Assembly: GCA_947488595.1 (NCBI GenBank)
Contig: CANKZI010000020.1
Coordinates: 1-51,353 of the forward strand
Origin: Flavobacteriaceae bacterium
Lineage (GTDB): Bacteria; Bacteroidota; Bacteroidia; Flavobacteriales; Flavobacteriaceae
DNA: 51,353 nucleotides
Reading direction: 5' to 3'
Shown piece by piece: positions 18,083 through 26,559 of this stretch. Made by a program: the position numbers and the translations under genes. Each line of letters starts with the position of its first letter. Position 1 is the stretch's first letter. Below the pieces are notes generated by a model. The model did not search any database, was not told where the DNA came from, and worked only from the letters and a program-made list of their open reading frames with translations.

Positions 18083-19642
18083 TTAGTGGTTTTTAGTTGC
18101 CATTTGTTCAATTTGCTTCTGTACTTTACTCAAACTCCAGTCACCAGCGGTTTGGCTCGGTGGATAATCTTTAAAAGTAGAAAGGAAATTAAACGCATAA
18201 CCTTGAATAGCAATTAAAATATAAGCTCTGTCGATGTACCAGTCATAATAGGTATTAGAACCTTCATACGCTTTCTCAAAAGGATCACGACGAAGATTTG
18301 TTAATAGCGGTGCTCTCAATTCAACAAAAGGATCTAACCATATTTGCAATTGTTTGGCTCTACTTTCTAAAAAAGTAGCTTTCCAATCACCATAACGCAA
18401 TGCGGCAATGGCTCCGGCATCATTTACATAAACAAATCCTTCTCTTGGGCACACTTTTGTTTTTCCTGTTAGGTAATCCAATTGATTATAACCATCTATA
18501 TGATTTTTATAGGTTCTACCATTAATTGTTGTTCCTTTTAGCAACCTTTCTTTTACCGTGGTGTCGCCAGCAATAGCAGCAAACGTTGGTAACCAATCTT
18601 CATGAGAAACAATTCCATTTAAAGTTACATTTTTCGGAAAATGCCCTGGCCATTTTACAAATGCAGGTACGCGGTAAGCTCCTTCCCAATTTGAATTTTT
18701 TTCACCGTGAAATGGTGTTGTACCAGCATCTGGCCATGTATTAAAGTGAGGTCCATTATCTGTAGAATACATAACAACCGTATTATCAGCAATACCCAAT
18801 TCGTCTAAAAGGTCCAATAACTGCCCTACATGCATATCGTGCTCAATCATACCATCAGTATATTCGTCATTTCCAGGATGACGTCTGTCTTCTTTAACAT
18901 GCGTTCTAAAATGCATACGTGTACCGTTCCACCAAGTAAAGAAGGGTTTGCCATCTGCTACTTGTTTTTTAATAAACGCTTTAGTTGCGGCAATACTTTC
19001 ATCATCAATAGTTTCCATTCGCTTTTTTGTCAATGGTCCAGTATCTTCTATACGTTGCCCACCTTTACCATCAGCATAACTATGAATAACACCTCTTGGC
19101 CCAAACTTTTCAGCGAAAGTTTTACCATCTTTTAATTTCAAATTTGTAGGATAATCAAAATTTTCAGGTTCTTCCTCTGCATTTAAGTGGTATAGATTTC
19201 CGAAAAATTCGTCAAAGCCATGCATGGTTGGTAAGTGAACATCGCGATCTCCTTGGTGATTTTTACCAAATTGCCCAGTCATATAACCTTGGCCTTTCAA
19301 AACAGTTGCCATAGTAACATCTGATTGTTGCCAACCTTCCGAAGCACCTGGCATTCCTACTTTGGTCATCCCTGAACGTACAGGAACTGATCCGCCAATA
19401 AAAGCAGCACGACCAGCGGTGCAAGATTGTTGCGCATAATAATCAGTAAAACCTACTCCTTCATCAGCAATTCTATCAATATTTGGTGTTTTGTAACCCA
19501 TCATACCACGGTTGTTGTGACTGATATTCCAAGTACCAATATCGTCACCCCAAATCACTAAAATGTTTGGTTTTTTATTTTTTTGTGCATGAGTGGACAC
19601 AAAACATGCAACTAAAAGTAAATTTAAAACTGTTTTTTTCAT
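18083..19642 (-). CDS. exported type I arylsulfatase
   Basis: A 519-residue sulfatase with a signal peptide (MKKTVLNLLLVACFVSTHAQ). The metal-binding pair is Asp33-Asp34 (WGDDIGTW). The formylglycine motif is SCTAGRAA at 73-80: Cys74 and Arg78 are present, but Ala replaces the usual Pro of CxPxR, a known variant that is still recognised by formylglycine-generating enzymes. Later motifs are the MYSTDNGPHFNTWP metal ligands near 290 and TPFHGEKNSNWEGAYRVP. It should hydrolyse an organic sulfate ester in the periplasm after oxidation of Cys74. The substrate is not evident. A formylglycine-generating-enzyme-like lipoprotein is three genes away. Confidence 0.93.
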   Translation of the reverse strand: MKKTVLNLLLVACFVSTHAQKNKKPNILVIWGDDIGTWNISHNNRGMMGYKTPNIDRIADEGVGFTDYYAQQSCTAGRAAFIGGSVPVRSGMTKVGMPGASEGWQQSDVTMATVLKGQGYMTGQFGKNHQGDRDVHLPTMHGFDEFFGNLYHLNAEEEPENFDYPTNLKLKDGKTFAEKFGPRGVIHSYADGKGGQRIEDTGPLTKKRMETIDDESIAATKAFIKKQVADGKPFFTWWNGTRMHFRTHVKEDRRHPGNDEYTDGMIEHDMHVGQLLDLLDELGIADNTVVMYSTDNGPHFNTWPDAGTTPFHGEKNSNWEGAYRVPAFVKWPGHFPKNVTLNGIVSHEDWLPTFAAIAGDTTVKERLLKGTTINGRTYKNHIDGYNQLDYLTGKTKVCPREGFVYVNDAGAIAALRYGDWKATFLESRAKQLQIWLDPFVELRAPLLTNLRRDPFEKAYEGSNTYYDWYIDRAYILIAIQGYAFNFLSTFKDYPPSQTAGDWSLSKVQKQIEQMATKNH

Positions 19643-19845
19643 AGTTTAATTATGTTAGAATGGATTAATTCATAATAGCGAATTAAGATTCTTGAAAAGT
19701 ATCTTAATTTAAATTGTTAAAAAGATTATGATAATTAAAAACTAAATCTTCTTTTTTAAATACGCTGAAATGCTGTTATATCATTTACAAGTAGCTACAA
19801 ATTAAGCAGATAACCGTCTAAAAAAAAATATCATTTGATAGGTTT

Positions 19846-20424
19846 TCACTTCGATTTCTTTATTCGATGTATGGTAAGCGGCGTAACTCCTAAAAAGCCT
19901 GCAATGTGTTTGTCGAATGTAGATTCTAAATATTTGGGATTCCAATTAATCAAGTCTAAATAACGTTCCTTAGGCGTCATTGCAACAAATGTATTGATGC
20001 GATGCGAAAATGTTAAAATTACATCTTTAAGAAAACCTAGGTAAAACTTCATTAATTCTTCATTTCTAAAACAAAGTTGTTCCAATTCACCAACGTCGAA
20101 CTTGAGATAATGCACCTCGCCAATCGCTTCAATATCTAACATTTGTATTTGATTACTAAAGACCAAAGCTTCGCCAAAAATATGACCTTCGGATCTGAGG
20201 TGGTTTGTTATTTCCTTTCCTTCTTTGCTGATTTGATAAGCTCTTGCAGACCCTTTTAAAATTAATAACAATGTCTTATCAGACCTTTCTCTTTTTAAAA
20301 TAATGTCTTTATTTTTTGCCTTGTCATAAGTACATAAACCCAAAAAAACATCCATTGCTTTAGTTTCAAAATTTGGGTAATATAAGGCTACTAACTCTTT
20401 TATTTTTACTTCCGAAAGCGTCAT
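19846..20424 (-). CDS. Crp/Fnr family transcriptional regulator
   Basis: A 192-residue regulator with an N-terminal cyclic-nucleotide-binding fold (LLILKGSARAYQISKEGKE near 52-70, HIFGEALVFSNQ near 82) and a C-terminal winged-helix region (PKERYLDLINWNPKYLESTF, then FLGVTPLTIHRIKK). This is the compact form common in Bacteroidota, which lacks classical cAMP ligand residues in many members, so the effector is unknown. I chose the ATG at 20422-20424; a TTG one codon upstream is also open. Position between the sulfatase and FGE-like genes suggests, without proving, control of the neighbours. A decayed paralogous 3' end sits at 26147-26335. Confidence 0.9.
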   Translation of the reverse strand: MTLSEVKIKELVALYYPNFETKAMDVFLGLCTYDKAKNKDIILKRERSDKTLLLILKGSARAYQISKEGKEITNHLRSEGHIFGEALVFSNQIQMLDIEAIGEVHYLKFDVGELEQLCFRNEELMKFYLGFLKDVILTFSHRINTFVAMTPKERYLDLINWNPKYLESTFDKHIAGFLGVTPLTIHRIKKSK

Positions 20425-20507
20425 CAATAATTTTTTTATTGTTAATAATTTAAGTGTGATTAGAAAAACAATCGTATCCTATATAAAATTGTAATTCATT
20501 GTTGTTA

Positions 20508-21032
20508 TTACAGTCGTTTGCTTAACCCAATATTAATAGACCAAGTGCTGTATTCTTGCTTAAAATCATAATTAATTGACGGAAAAAGACCCCAATTTTG
20601 TCCAAGATCCAACTCGTATTCAACACCCGCACGAAAAATGAATAAATTTTTATTTTTCTCCAATTCTAAACCTGGTCCAAAAAAAATGTCCCATCGCGGT
20701 GCAATTTCATACCCAACCAAAGCCGCCGTTATAATTGCATTTTCTCTCTCTAAATCTTCGCGATTGAACCTAACCAAATAATTTCCCAATTCTAAATCCA
20801 AGGCCAACCCAATGCTCCATTCTTCGTTTAATTGATAAAGATAATCCAGGCCAATGGTAGGGACAAAAACTGCTTTTTCTAATTGCCCCTCTTCAAAAGC
20901 GGATGGAATATGCGTATATCCGAAAACGAAGGCGATTTTATGGTTTTTACCCCCAACTGCTTCTTTTTCTTGGGCATAATTTACAGTTGAAAGAAAAAAT
21001 GCAATTAAAATTATACCAATAATTTTCTTCAT
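20508..21032 (-). CDS. small outer-membrane beta-barrel-like protein
   Basis: A 174-residue exported protein with a signal peptide (MKKIIGIILIAFFLSTVNYA) followed by a succession of amphipathic strands (KIAFVFGYTHIPSAF, VPTIGLDYLYQLNEEWSIGL, WDIFFGPGLELEKNKNLFIFRAGVEYEL, WSINIGLSKRL in part). The pattern and length fit a small eight-stranded barrel, and the GFG/GPGLE turn is typical of such families. It is separated by 27 bp from the FGE-like lipoprotein upstream and could share its transcript. Function is unknown. Confidence 0.7.
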   Translation of the reverse strand: MKKIIGIILIAFFLSTVNYAQEKEAVGGKNHKIAFVFGYTHIPSAFEEGQLEKAVFVPTIGLDYLYQLNEEWSIGLALDLELGNYLVRFNREDLERENAIITAALVGYEIAPRWDIFFGPGLELEKNKNLFIFRAGVEYELDLGQNWGLFPSINYDFKQEYSTWSINIGLSKRL

Positions 21033-21059
21033 CTGACTATTTTTTGAATAAAAAAGATA

Positions 21060-22223
21060 TTAATTAATTGCATCTCTCACACATCTAAAACCCAGATGTT
21101 CCATAGCGGTGTCGGGCGTATTTCGCATTCTTCGGGCATTTCTGTATCCCGAGCACCAATTATCATGGCATAAAAAAGAGCCCCCTTTTATCGCTTTATT
21201 TTTTACGAAATTATTGTACACTTCAAAACCTTCAGTAGGACCTTGCGGATTTATGGTAATTTTTCCGGTTTGTTGTAATTCATAATAATATTTTGCACTG
21301 TACCAATCGTTGGTCCACTCCCACACATTTCCAGCAATATCATATAATCCATAGTCATTAGGAGGGAACGATTTTATGGGCGCTAAATATTCAAACCCAT
21401 CCTCTTTTGTATTGCGATAAGGAAAATCACCCTGTAAAAAATTGGCGTAAAAAACACCTGCATTTATTTTTTTATTACCCCATGGATACATCTTGTTGGC
21501 TGATCCACCGCGCATCGCATATTCATACTCCGCTTCGGTTGGCAAACGTTTTCCTGCCCATTTTGCATAGGCAACGGCGTCAAACCAACTTATATGTACA
21601 ACAGGATAATTATCTAGGCCCTTAATGGAACTTTTTGGCCCTTTTGGATGCCGCCAGTTGGCACCTTTTACAAAAGACCACCAATTTTCTATATTTTCTT
21701 TAGTTGCATTTTTATCTGCGTAACGAAATACTAATGATCCTGGTAAAAGGTCTTCCGCGGCAGGCTTTGGTGTTCCTGGTGGCACTTGCTTTTTTAGTTC
21801 TTCCCAATCTATGGGCTGCTCGGCAATTGTGATATAACCGGTGGCATCAACAAACTTTTTAAACTGGGCGTTGGTCACTTCGTGTTCGTCCATCCAAAAA
21901 TCACTTATTTTGACCCTATGTTTTGGTAGTTCGTCTCCTTGAGGCAATGCTGTTTTGGGCATGCCTTCAAAACCAGAAGGTAAGTCTCCTCCCATGTCGA
22001 AAACACCACCAGAAATTTTTATCATTCCTTCATAATCTTTTGCTAATTCAGTGTTGGTGTCAAGAGTACTATTATCAACAACTGCTCTGACTCTGCTAAC
22101 GGAACTAGAACATGAAATACCTTCTTTTTTTACTTGTGCTGGAATTTCTTTTTCTTGCTTTTTGCATGCAGTGCCAAGACCTAATGCAAAGCCATAAATA
22201 ATAATTAGTTTTGTTCGATTCAT
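21060..22223 (-). CDS. formylglycine-generating enzyme (SUMF1) family lipoprotein
   Basis: A 387-residue protein from the ATG at 22221-22223, chosen because it gives a lipobox (GLGTAC, Cys20); an open extension of 29 codons lacks such a signal. The FGE-sulfatase domain covers about residues 64-385: IKISGGVFDMGGD, FWMDEHEVTNAQFKKFVDATGY, HISWFDAVAYAKWAGKRLPTEAEYEY (in part), DIAGNVWEWTNDW, GGSFLCHDNWCSGYRNARR and LGFRCVRD. Cys352 and Cys357 match the two copper-binding cysteines of active FGEs, so oxidation of a sulfatase cysteine to formylglycine is plausible. An extracytoplasmic lipoprotein form fits a substrate exported through Sec, such as the neighbouring sulfatase. Many SUMF1-domain proteins have other roles, so the enzymatic call is moderate. 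Confidence 0.85.
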   Translation of the reverse strand: MNRTKLIIIYGFALGLGTACKKQEKEIPAQVKKEGISCSSSVSRVRAVVDNSTLDTNTELAKDYEGMIKISGGVFDMGGDLPSGFEGMPKTALPQGDELPKHRVKISDFWMDEHEVTNAQFKKFVDATGYITIAEQPIDWEELKKQVPPGTPKPAAEDLLPGSLVFRYADKNATKENIENWWSFVKGANWRHPKGPKSSIKGLDNYPVVHISWFDAVAYAKWAGKRLPTEAEYEYAMRGGSANKMYPWGNKKINAGVFYANFLQGDFPYRNTKEDGFEYLAPIKSFPPNDYGLYDIAGNVWEWTNDWYSAKYYYELQQTGKITINPQGPTEGFEVYNNFVKNKAIKGGSFLCHDNWCSGYRNARRMRNTPDTAMEHLGFRCVRDAIN

Positions 22224-22367
22224 GCTTAATTTTAGTTTCTTAAAAACTATTTTATTTAGGAAAAAAGAAAATGATACTGCTGCTTCGCAACAGCGCTGCG
22301 TCTTTTTCATGTAGGCCTATATCGAAAATCAGTATTGTTTTGAAAGGCCACTTTTTCATACTTTTTA

Positions 22368-23042
22368 TTATTTACTTTTGTCAAAACTTTTTGAAATTGC
22401 TTTGACATATTGTTTGGCTGCTTTTGAAGCATTTTCTGGTTCTTCAATTTTTGAAGTAACTACCGCTACCAATTGTTTTTCGTCAAGTTCATCCAGATTA
22501 TAGATTACAGTTTCTAAAATGTAGTTTTTTGCTGTGTAAGTTGTTGATGTTGCTTCTACGTAACGTCCGTAAGTAGAATAAGACATTGGATTGCGATAAT
22601 ATCCATAAAAACCACCATAATATCTTGGGTAATAACCGTAATAAGTACCTCCTTCATAACCAGCGCCTTGGGTAACTGTTTTTGAAAGCTCTTGGGTTTC
22701 TTTTATCACAGTTAAAACGACGCCATTAAAACCCGCGTCCTTGAATAATGATTTTACTGTTTCGGCTTTCTCTGCAGTTATCTTTTCATCTGGATTTAAT
22801 TTTGGAAATGTTGTAAAACTTGCAGTTGCTTTTAATCCTTTAGCGGTTAACTGCTTAACAATTTCATTTTCAAACGCGATTCGTGCAACACTGTTGTCTG
22901 TTCTTGCAATTACAAGAAGATTCTTCTCTTTTATAGTATTTGCGTTATCTGCTTTCCAAGAATTTAAGACTTTCACGCTACTGCAAGCATTTAATAATAG
23001 AATGACTGAAATAATTGCTATTAAACTGAGTGACTTTTTCAT
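22368..23042 (-). CDS. Tyr/Gly-rich lipoprotein, DUF4136-like (paralog)
   Basis: A 224-residue predicted lipoprotein (LLLNAC, Cys20) with the same architecture as the protein at 13699-14385: SSVKVLNSWKADN, LLVIARTDNSVARIAFE, FNGVVLTVIKE, a Tyr/Gly-rich stretch (YYGYYPRYYGGFYGYYRNP) and YNLDELDEKQLVAVVTSKIEEPENASKAA (in part). The matching tails and order show that the two are paralogs. They bracket the sulfatase/FGE portion of the block. Function is unknown; the DUF4136 family is only suggested by resemblance. Confidence 0.75.
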   Translation of the reverse strand: MKKSLSLIAIISVILLLNACSSVKVLNSWKADNANTIKEKNLLVIARTDNSVARIAFENEIVKQLTAKGLKATASFTTFPKLNPDEKITAEKAETVKSLFKDAGFNGVVLTVIKETQELSKTVTQGAGYEGGTYYGYYPRYYGGFYGYYRNPMSYSTYGRYVEATSTTYTAKNYILETVIYNLDELDEKQLVAVVTSKIEEPENASKAAKQYVKAISKSFDKSK

Positions 23043-23448
23043 TTTTTTTTAATTTATTATTAAGGAATTTATAGTTATTTGCTCTTGGAATATTTTTAAT
23101 AATCAGGTTTTAAATTTCGGTCTGGAGTGCTGCTTCAAATTAAAAAAACGCAGTGCTTATTGCTGAACGAATTAAATCGAAACTGACTTTTTCACTTATA
23201 CAACTTAATAAAAATTTAACCGAATGATCTTGCTTTATTCATGCTAATTTTTTAGGTGTTACTCAACGGTTTGGCTGTTTTCATAGAGGCGGTTTCCGAC
23301 GAATTAAACTGTTCAGCATTGTAATTGATACGATGCAAAAAGCTTCATTTAACCACTAAATCAATTTTTTTGCCAAATACCTTTTATGCCGTTCGTGCTC
23401 CTTAATTTCGCTTTCGAACTAATCTTAAAAATCAACTTATACATGATA
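23043..23448. other. 406-bp gene-free interval
   Basis: No open frame with a start, no convincing terminator, repeat or RNA gene. Short protein-like stretches on the minus strand are broken by stops and match nothing I recognise. It separates the DUF1254 gene from the paralogous lipoprotein gene. Confidence 0.5.
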
Positions 23449-24951
23449 TTATTTGATTTCTTCAATATCATCTAATTGCCAGGTCTTGTCAAAGTAAGCT
23501 TCAGTTGGGCCATAAAAACGGAAGTATGGAAACCATCCCTTGCCCTTTAATGTTTTGATATAATTTTTATTGGAACCCGATGGTTTTGTTGGGCCAAAAT
23601 ATATATCAACAGAGCCATCTGCATTTTTTTCAATTTCTTTTCTAGAAGACATATCCGCAGAACCCTGATCTGTTACTAATGGCCCCCTTGTAATATTGTC
23701 ATATAAGGTAATTGACCAAAATTGTTTAACAGGTGCATTTGCCGGAACATGAAAATGGTAGCTTTTTGCACCTTCCAACCATTTGCCTTCTTTGTCTTTT
23801 GAAGTTTCCAAATAAGCCTGACCAAAACCTAATATTCTTCCCTGCATTCCAGTGCTATTACCAATAGCTTCATAAAACCATGAGGCCCTTTGGTCTAATT
23901 GAGTATAGTTGCTATCTTCTTGATTTAATTCAACCATATTGGCATATTCCCACTGTTTATCTTTCCAAACAACAGATCCATCAAATCTCTTTTCATAAGC
24001 ATTTACCCGGGCGGTTAGTTCACCCACCAATGCAGCCTGGTTAAGAATTTTGGTCAGTCGTTCATCAGGTTTAAAAGCTTTACCTTTTTCCATTCCAATT
24101 GAAGCCATCATACCATAAATAATCCTATCACGGGTTTGTATAGGTTCTGGCTCAAGTGCTTCTGCAACCATTTTAAAATAGTTCACATCTGTAGGTTGAG
24201 CGGATGTCCACTTCCTGCCATTTACCGGAACAAAATTGGTTACGTTCTTTTTAGCTCTGTCGTTCCAACTGTAAATCTTAAACTTGCGGATTGTTTCTTC
24301 TGCTTTTTTTGGATCGGGGTCCAATGCCCTTGTGCCAAACCATACCTGAACAGTAGGAGAAATATAAACCCTGTAACCTGGAGCGGATATCATCTTTGAG
24401 CCCGGAGGAAGGAACAAATATTTACCTCCTGCGCCTTTGTCGGGACCAGTTTGACCAATATCTGTAATGGGTTGTTGCCAAAGATCTAGAAGACCACCGG
24501 CAATTAATCCTGCTGGAGCGTCTATTACAAATGCACCTTGCTTGTCGAAGTTCCAAAAACTAAATGCATAAAGCGTTGTAATATTAGGTGTAAGCATGCC
24601 ACTTTTATCTTTAAGATCAAAAAACATCGATATCTCACCGTCTTTTATACCAAGTTGATCACGTTGGGCAAGGTGCAATCCATGAAAGCCAACCATTGGC
24701 AATGCCCAAGTGTGTACTTGGCATGCCCTTTGAAAATCCCTTTCATCATATAGTTTTGAAATTGCATCTTCTGAAGGATAACCACTTTCTAACTTTAAAT
24801 TACCAAAACGGGTAACAATATTGTCACCAGTTTGCGTTTGCTCAGTATTATTGGTGGTGGAAGTCGTTACTTTTTCCTTCTCATTGCAACTGATAGTGAT
24901 TGTTACTATTAATAAAGATAGTAACCTTGTGATTTTGGTTTTGTGTTTCAT
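23449..24951 (-). CDS. DUF1254/DUF1214 domain-containing lipoprotein
   Basis: A 500-residue predicted lipoprotein (MKHKTKITRLLSLLIVTITISC, Cys22) with a low-complexity Thr/Asn linker (TTSTTNNTEQTQTG). DUF1254 covers about residues 60-190 (GYPSEDAISKLYDERDFQRACQ, ALPMVGFHGLHL, NITTLYAFSFWN). DUF1214 is near the C-terminus (YHFHVPANAPVKQFWSITLYDN, then DGSVDIYFGPTKPSGSNKNYIKT in part). The two domains form the standard pair of this widespread family, whose role is not established; some members are expressed under stress or with metabolism of unusual compounds. It stands alone on the minus strand with a 124-bp gap to the barrel gene upstream. Confidence 0.9.
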   Translation of the reverse strand: MKHKTKITRLLSLLIVTITISCNEKEKVTTSTTNNTEQTQTGDNIVTRFGNLKLESGYPSEDAISKLYDERDFQRACQVHTWALPMVGFHGLHLAQRDQLGIKDGEISMFFDLKDKSGMLTPNITTLYAFSFWNFDKQGAFVIDAPAGLIAGGLLDLWQQPITDIGQTGPDKGAGGKYLFLPPGSKMISAPGYRVYISPTVQVWFGTRALDPDPKKAEETIRKFKIYSWNDRAKKNVTNFVPVNGRKWTSAQPTDVNYFKMVAEALEPEPIQTRDRIIYGMMASIGMEKGKAFKPDERLTKILNQAALVGELTARVNAYEKRFDGSVVWKDKQWEYANMVELNQEDSNYTQLDQRASWFYEAIGNSTGMQGRILGFGQAYLETSKDKEGKWLEGAKSYHFHVPANAPVKQFWSITLYDNITRGPLVTDQGSADMSSRKEIEKNADGSVDIYFGPTKPSGSNKNYIKTLKGKGWFPYFRFYGPTEAYFDKTWQLDDIEEIK

Positions 24952-25075
24952 TTCTTTCTTTTAATTAATGACTACTGTTAATGTCTTAGGTAATAAATTT
25001 ATTCTCATCAAGCATAACGCATAACTAGCATCTTTACGACCGAATTTTCTTTCTATATTTCTGCACCTGATTAGA

Positions 25076-25807
25076 CTAAAATGAATACGCTAATGTAATA
25101 CCATACCTAAAGGAAGGTAAAACAAAATCTGATTTTTTGTTTGTTGAGTTGAATCGAAAATCGCCACTTAACAAATCGAATATGCTATATTTATCTAACG
25201 CTGCATTAAAATCCTCATAGAATTCCTCTGGCAAATCTTTCTTGTTCTCAAAAGAAAAATTATAAAAACCTGCTCCCGGACCTGCAATTAAAAAATCTAA
25301 ATAGAATCTTTTAGATAGAGGCAATTTATAACCAACCATAAACCCAACAGAGGTTACTTTTATATTCGCGTCGAACTCTATATCAAAAGTCTCTTGCGCA
25401 TCATTAATGTAAGTACCTATAAGATCCGATTGAAATTGCGTATATTTTAAATAAGCACCAAAATAAAAACCATCCAGTTTATTTGTTTGTGTTTTATTAA
25501 GATAATAACGTACTTCTGGAATTATTTTAAAGCCAGAATACGTGATGTCATTGGTCTTTAATTGTTCTGTATCAAGTCCCGATAAGCTTACTAATCCTTC
25601 TTCCCCTTTCAGACCAACACCTAGGTTTACCGAAATATGTTTTCCAAGCAAGCGTTCGTAATTTAATTGAAGTGTTCCATTAATTAAATCGGTTACCGTT
25701 AAACCTATTTGGTTTTTTGAGCCTACCCTATCATTTTGGTTTTGGTTTTGACCTTGTGTAATAAGGACGTTAAATACGATAATTAGGGCAAAAAGTAGTT
25801 TTTTCAT
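25076..25807 (-). CDS. outer-membrane beta-barrel protein
   Basis: A 243-residue protein with a signal peptide (MKKLLFALIIVFNVLITQG) followed by a Gln/Asn patch and a barrel-like pattern: IGLTVTDLINGTLQLNYERLLGKHISVNLGVGL, FKIIPEVRYYLN, GFYFGAYLKYTQF, VGFMVGYKLPLSKRFYLDFLIAGPGAGFYNF and a final FRYGITLAYSF (each in part). This is the DUF3575-like or general porin-type barrel profile with a terminal Phe. No paralogy with the 20508-21032 protein is evident beyond the fold. Ligand and role are unknown. Confidence 0.75.
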   Translation of the reverse strand: MKKLLFALIIVFNVLITQGQNQNQNDRVGSKNQIGLTVTDLINGTLQLNYERLLGKHISVNLGVGLKGEEGLVSLSGLDTEQLKTNDITYSGFKIIPEVRYYLNKTQTNKLDGFYFGAYLKYTQFQSDLIGTYINDAQETFDIEFDANIKVTSVGFMVGYKLPLSKRFYLDFLIAGPGAGFYNFSFENKKDLPEEFYEDFNAALDKYSIFDLLSGDFRFNSTNKKSDFVLPSFRYGITLAYSF

Positions 25808-26146
25808 TGATTGGTCCGTTTAGTTATGGAAAATAATTAAGAAAATAAGTAATAGTAATTAATTTATTATGAAATATAACCGTTACTTCTTTTCAAATTT
25901 AAAAAAAAAATTGAAATTGTTATCAAATTTTTACTTTATCGCTGCAGGGTTCAAATATTGAATTGATATCTAATTGATTAAAATTTAAATATATGGTTTT
26001 TCTAAATGCTGCCGCGAATTGATATATTCTAGCTAAGTCTTTACCACATTGCATCTTAAGATTTTAATTAAGCAAAAAACTCCTCGATAATAAAAGAATA
26101 CTAATTTGTCTTTTAAATAAGTCGCTAAAAATCCGAATATTCAATA

Positions 26147-26335
26147 ACCGCTACACAAATCTAACCGATAACTACTCTCAAAAAAATATCATTTGATATG
26201 TTTTTATTTCGCCTTGTTTGTGCTGTGGATGTTGCTCCCAAAGCTTCTAAAAAACCTAGAATCGGTTTGTCGAATTTAAATTTTAAGTGTATTAGATTCC
26301 AGTTAATTAGATTCAAATAGCGGTTCGGTTTGAAA
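26147..26335 (-). pseudogene. decayed 3' end of a second Crp/Fnr regulator gene
   Basis: The minus-strand translation contains RYLNLINWNLIHLKFKFDKP and ILGFLEALGATSTAQTRRNK. Compare RYLDLINWNPKYLESTFDKH and IAGFLGVTPLTIHRIKKSK at the end of the regulator at 19846-20424. At DNA level the similarity continues past the stop into noncoding sequence (both contain AAAAAAATATCATTTGATA), matching about 19792-19975. No start, sensor domain or upstream coding part survives, and similarity is lost at about 26335. This is the tail of a duplicated gene, and it marks the right edge of the minus-strand block. Confidence 0.75.
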
Positions 26336-26507
26336 AACAAACTAGCAAAGCAACTTCGTCTTTATTTCAAAATACTATTGTAAAAAATACTTAACAAAAA
26401 ATGGTTGTTTTTTAGTCGTGCTGTACTACGAAAACTATAAAAGAAACGCCCGCTATACTGCGCTTTTACTGCTTCAAAAAATACAAAATAACTTTTAATT
26501 TTTTTAA

Positions 26508-26541
26508 TTGATTTATTTTGTTTAAAAAATTACTACATTTG
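26508..26541 (+). promoter_or_regulatory. promoter of the CarH-like regulator gene
   Basis: TACATTTG at 26534-26541 fits TAnnTTTG, and a TTG at 26508-26510 lies 23 bp upstream. The -7 box ends 18 bp before the ATG, so the expected transcript has a very short leader. Confidence 0.55.
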
Positions 26542-26555
26542 TTAAACAAAATAAA
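26512..26555. promoter_or_regulatory. perfect 14-bp inverted repeat around the -7 box (candidate operator)
   Basis: TTTATTTTGTTTAA at 26512-26525 and its exact reverse complement TTAAACAAAATAAA at 26542-26555 flank a 16-bp spacer that holds the -7 box. The centre-to-centre distance is 30 bp, close to three helical turns. A dimer or tetramer of the regulator bound here would cover the promoter. The start codon is 5 bp beyond the right arm. Confidence 0.75.
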
Positions 26556-26559
26556 AAGT

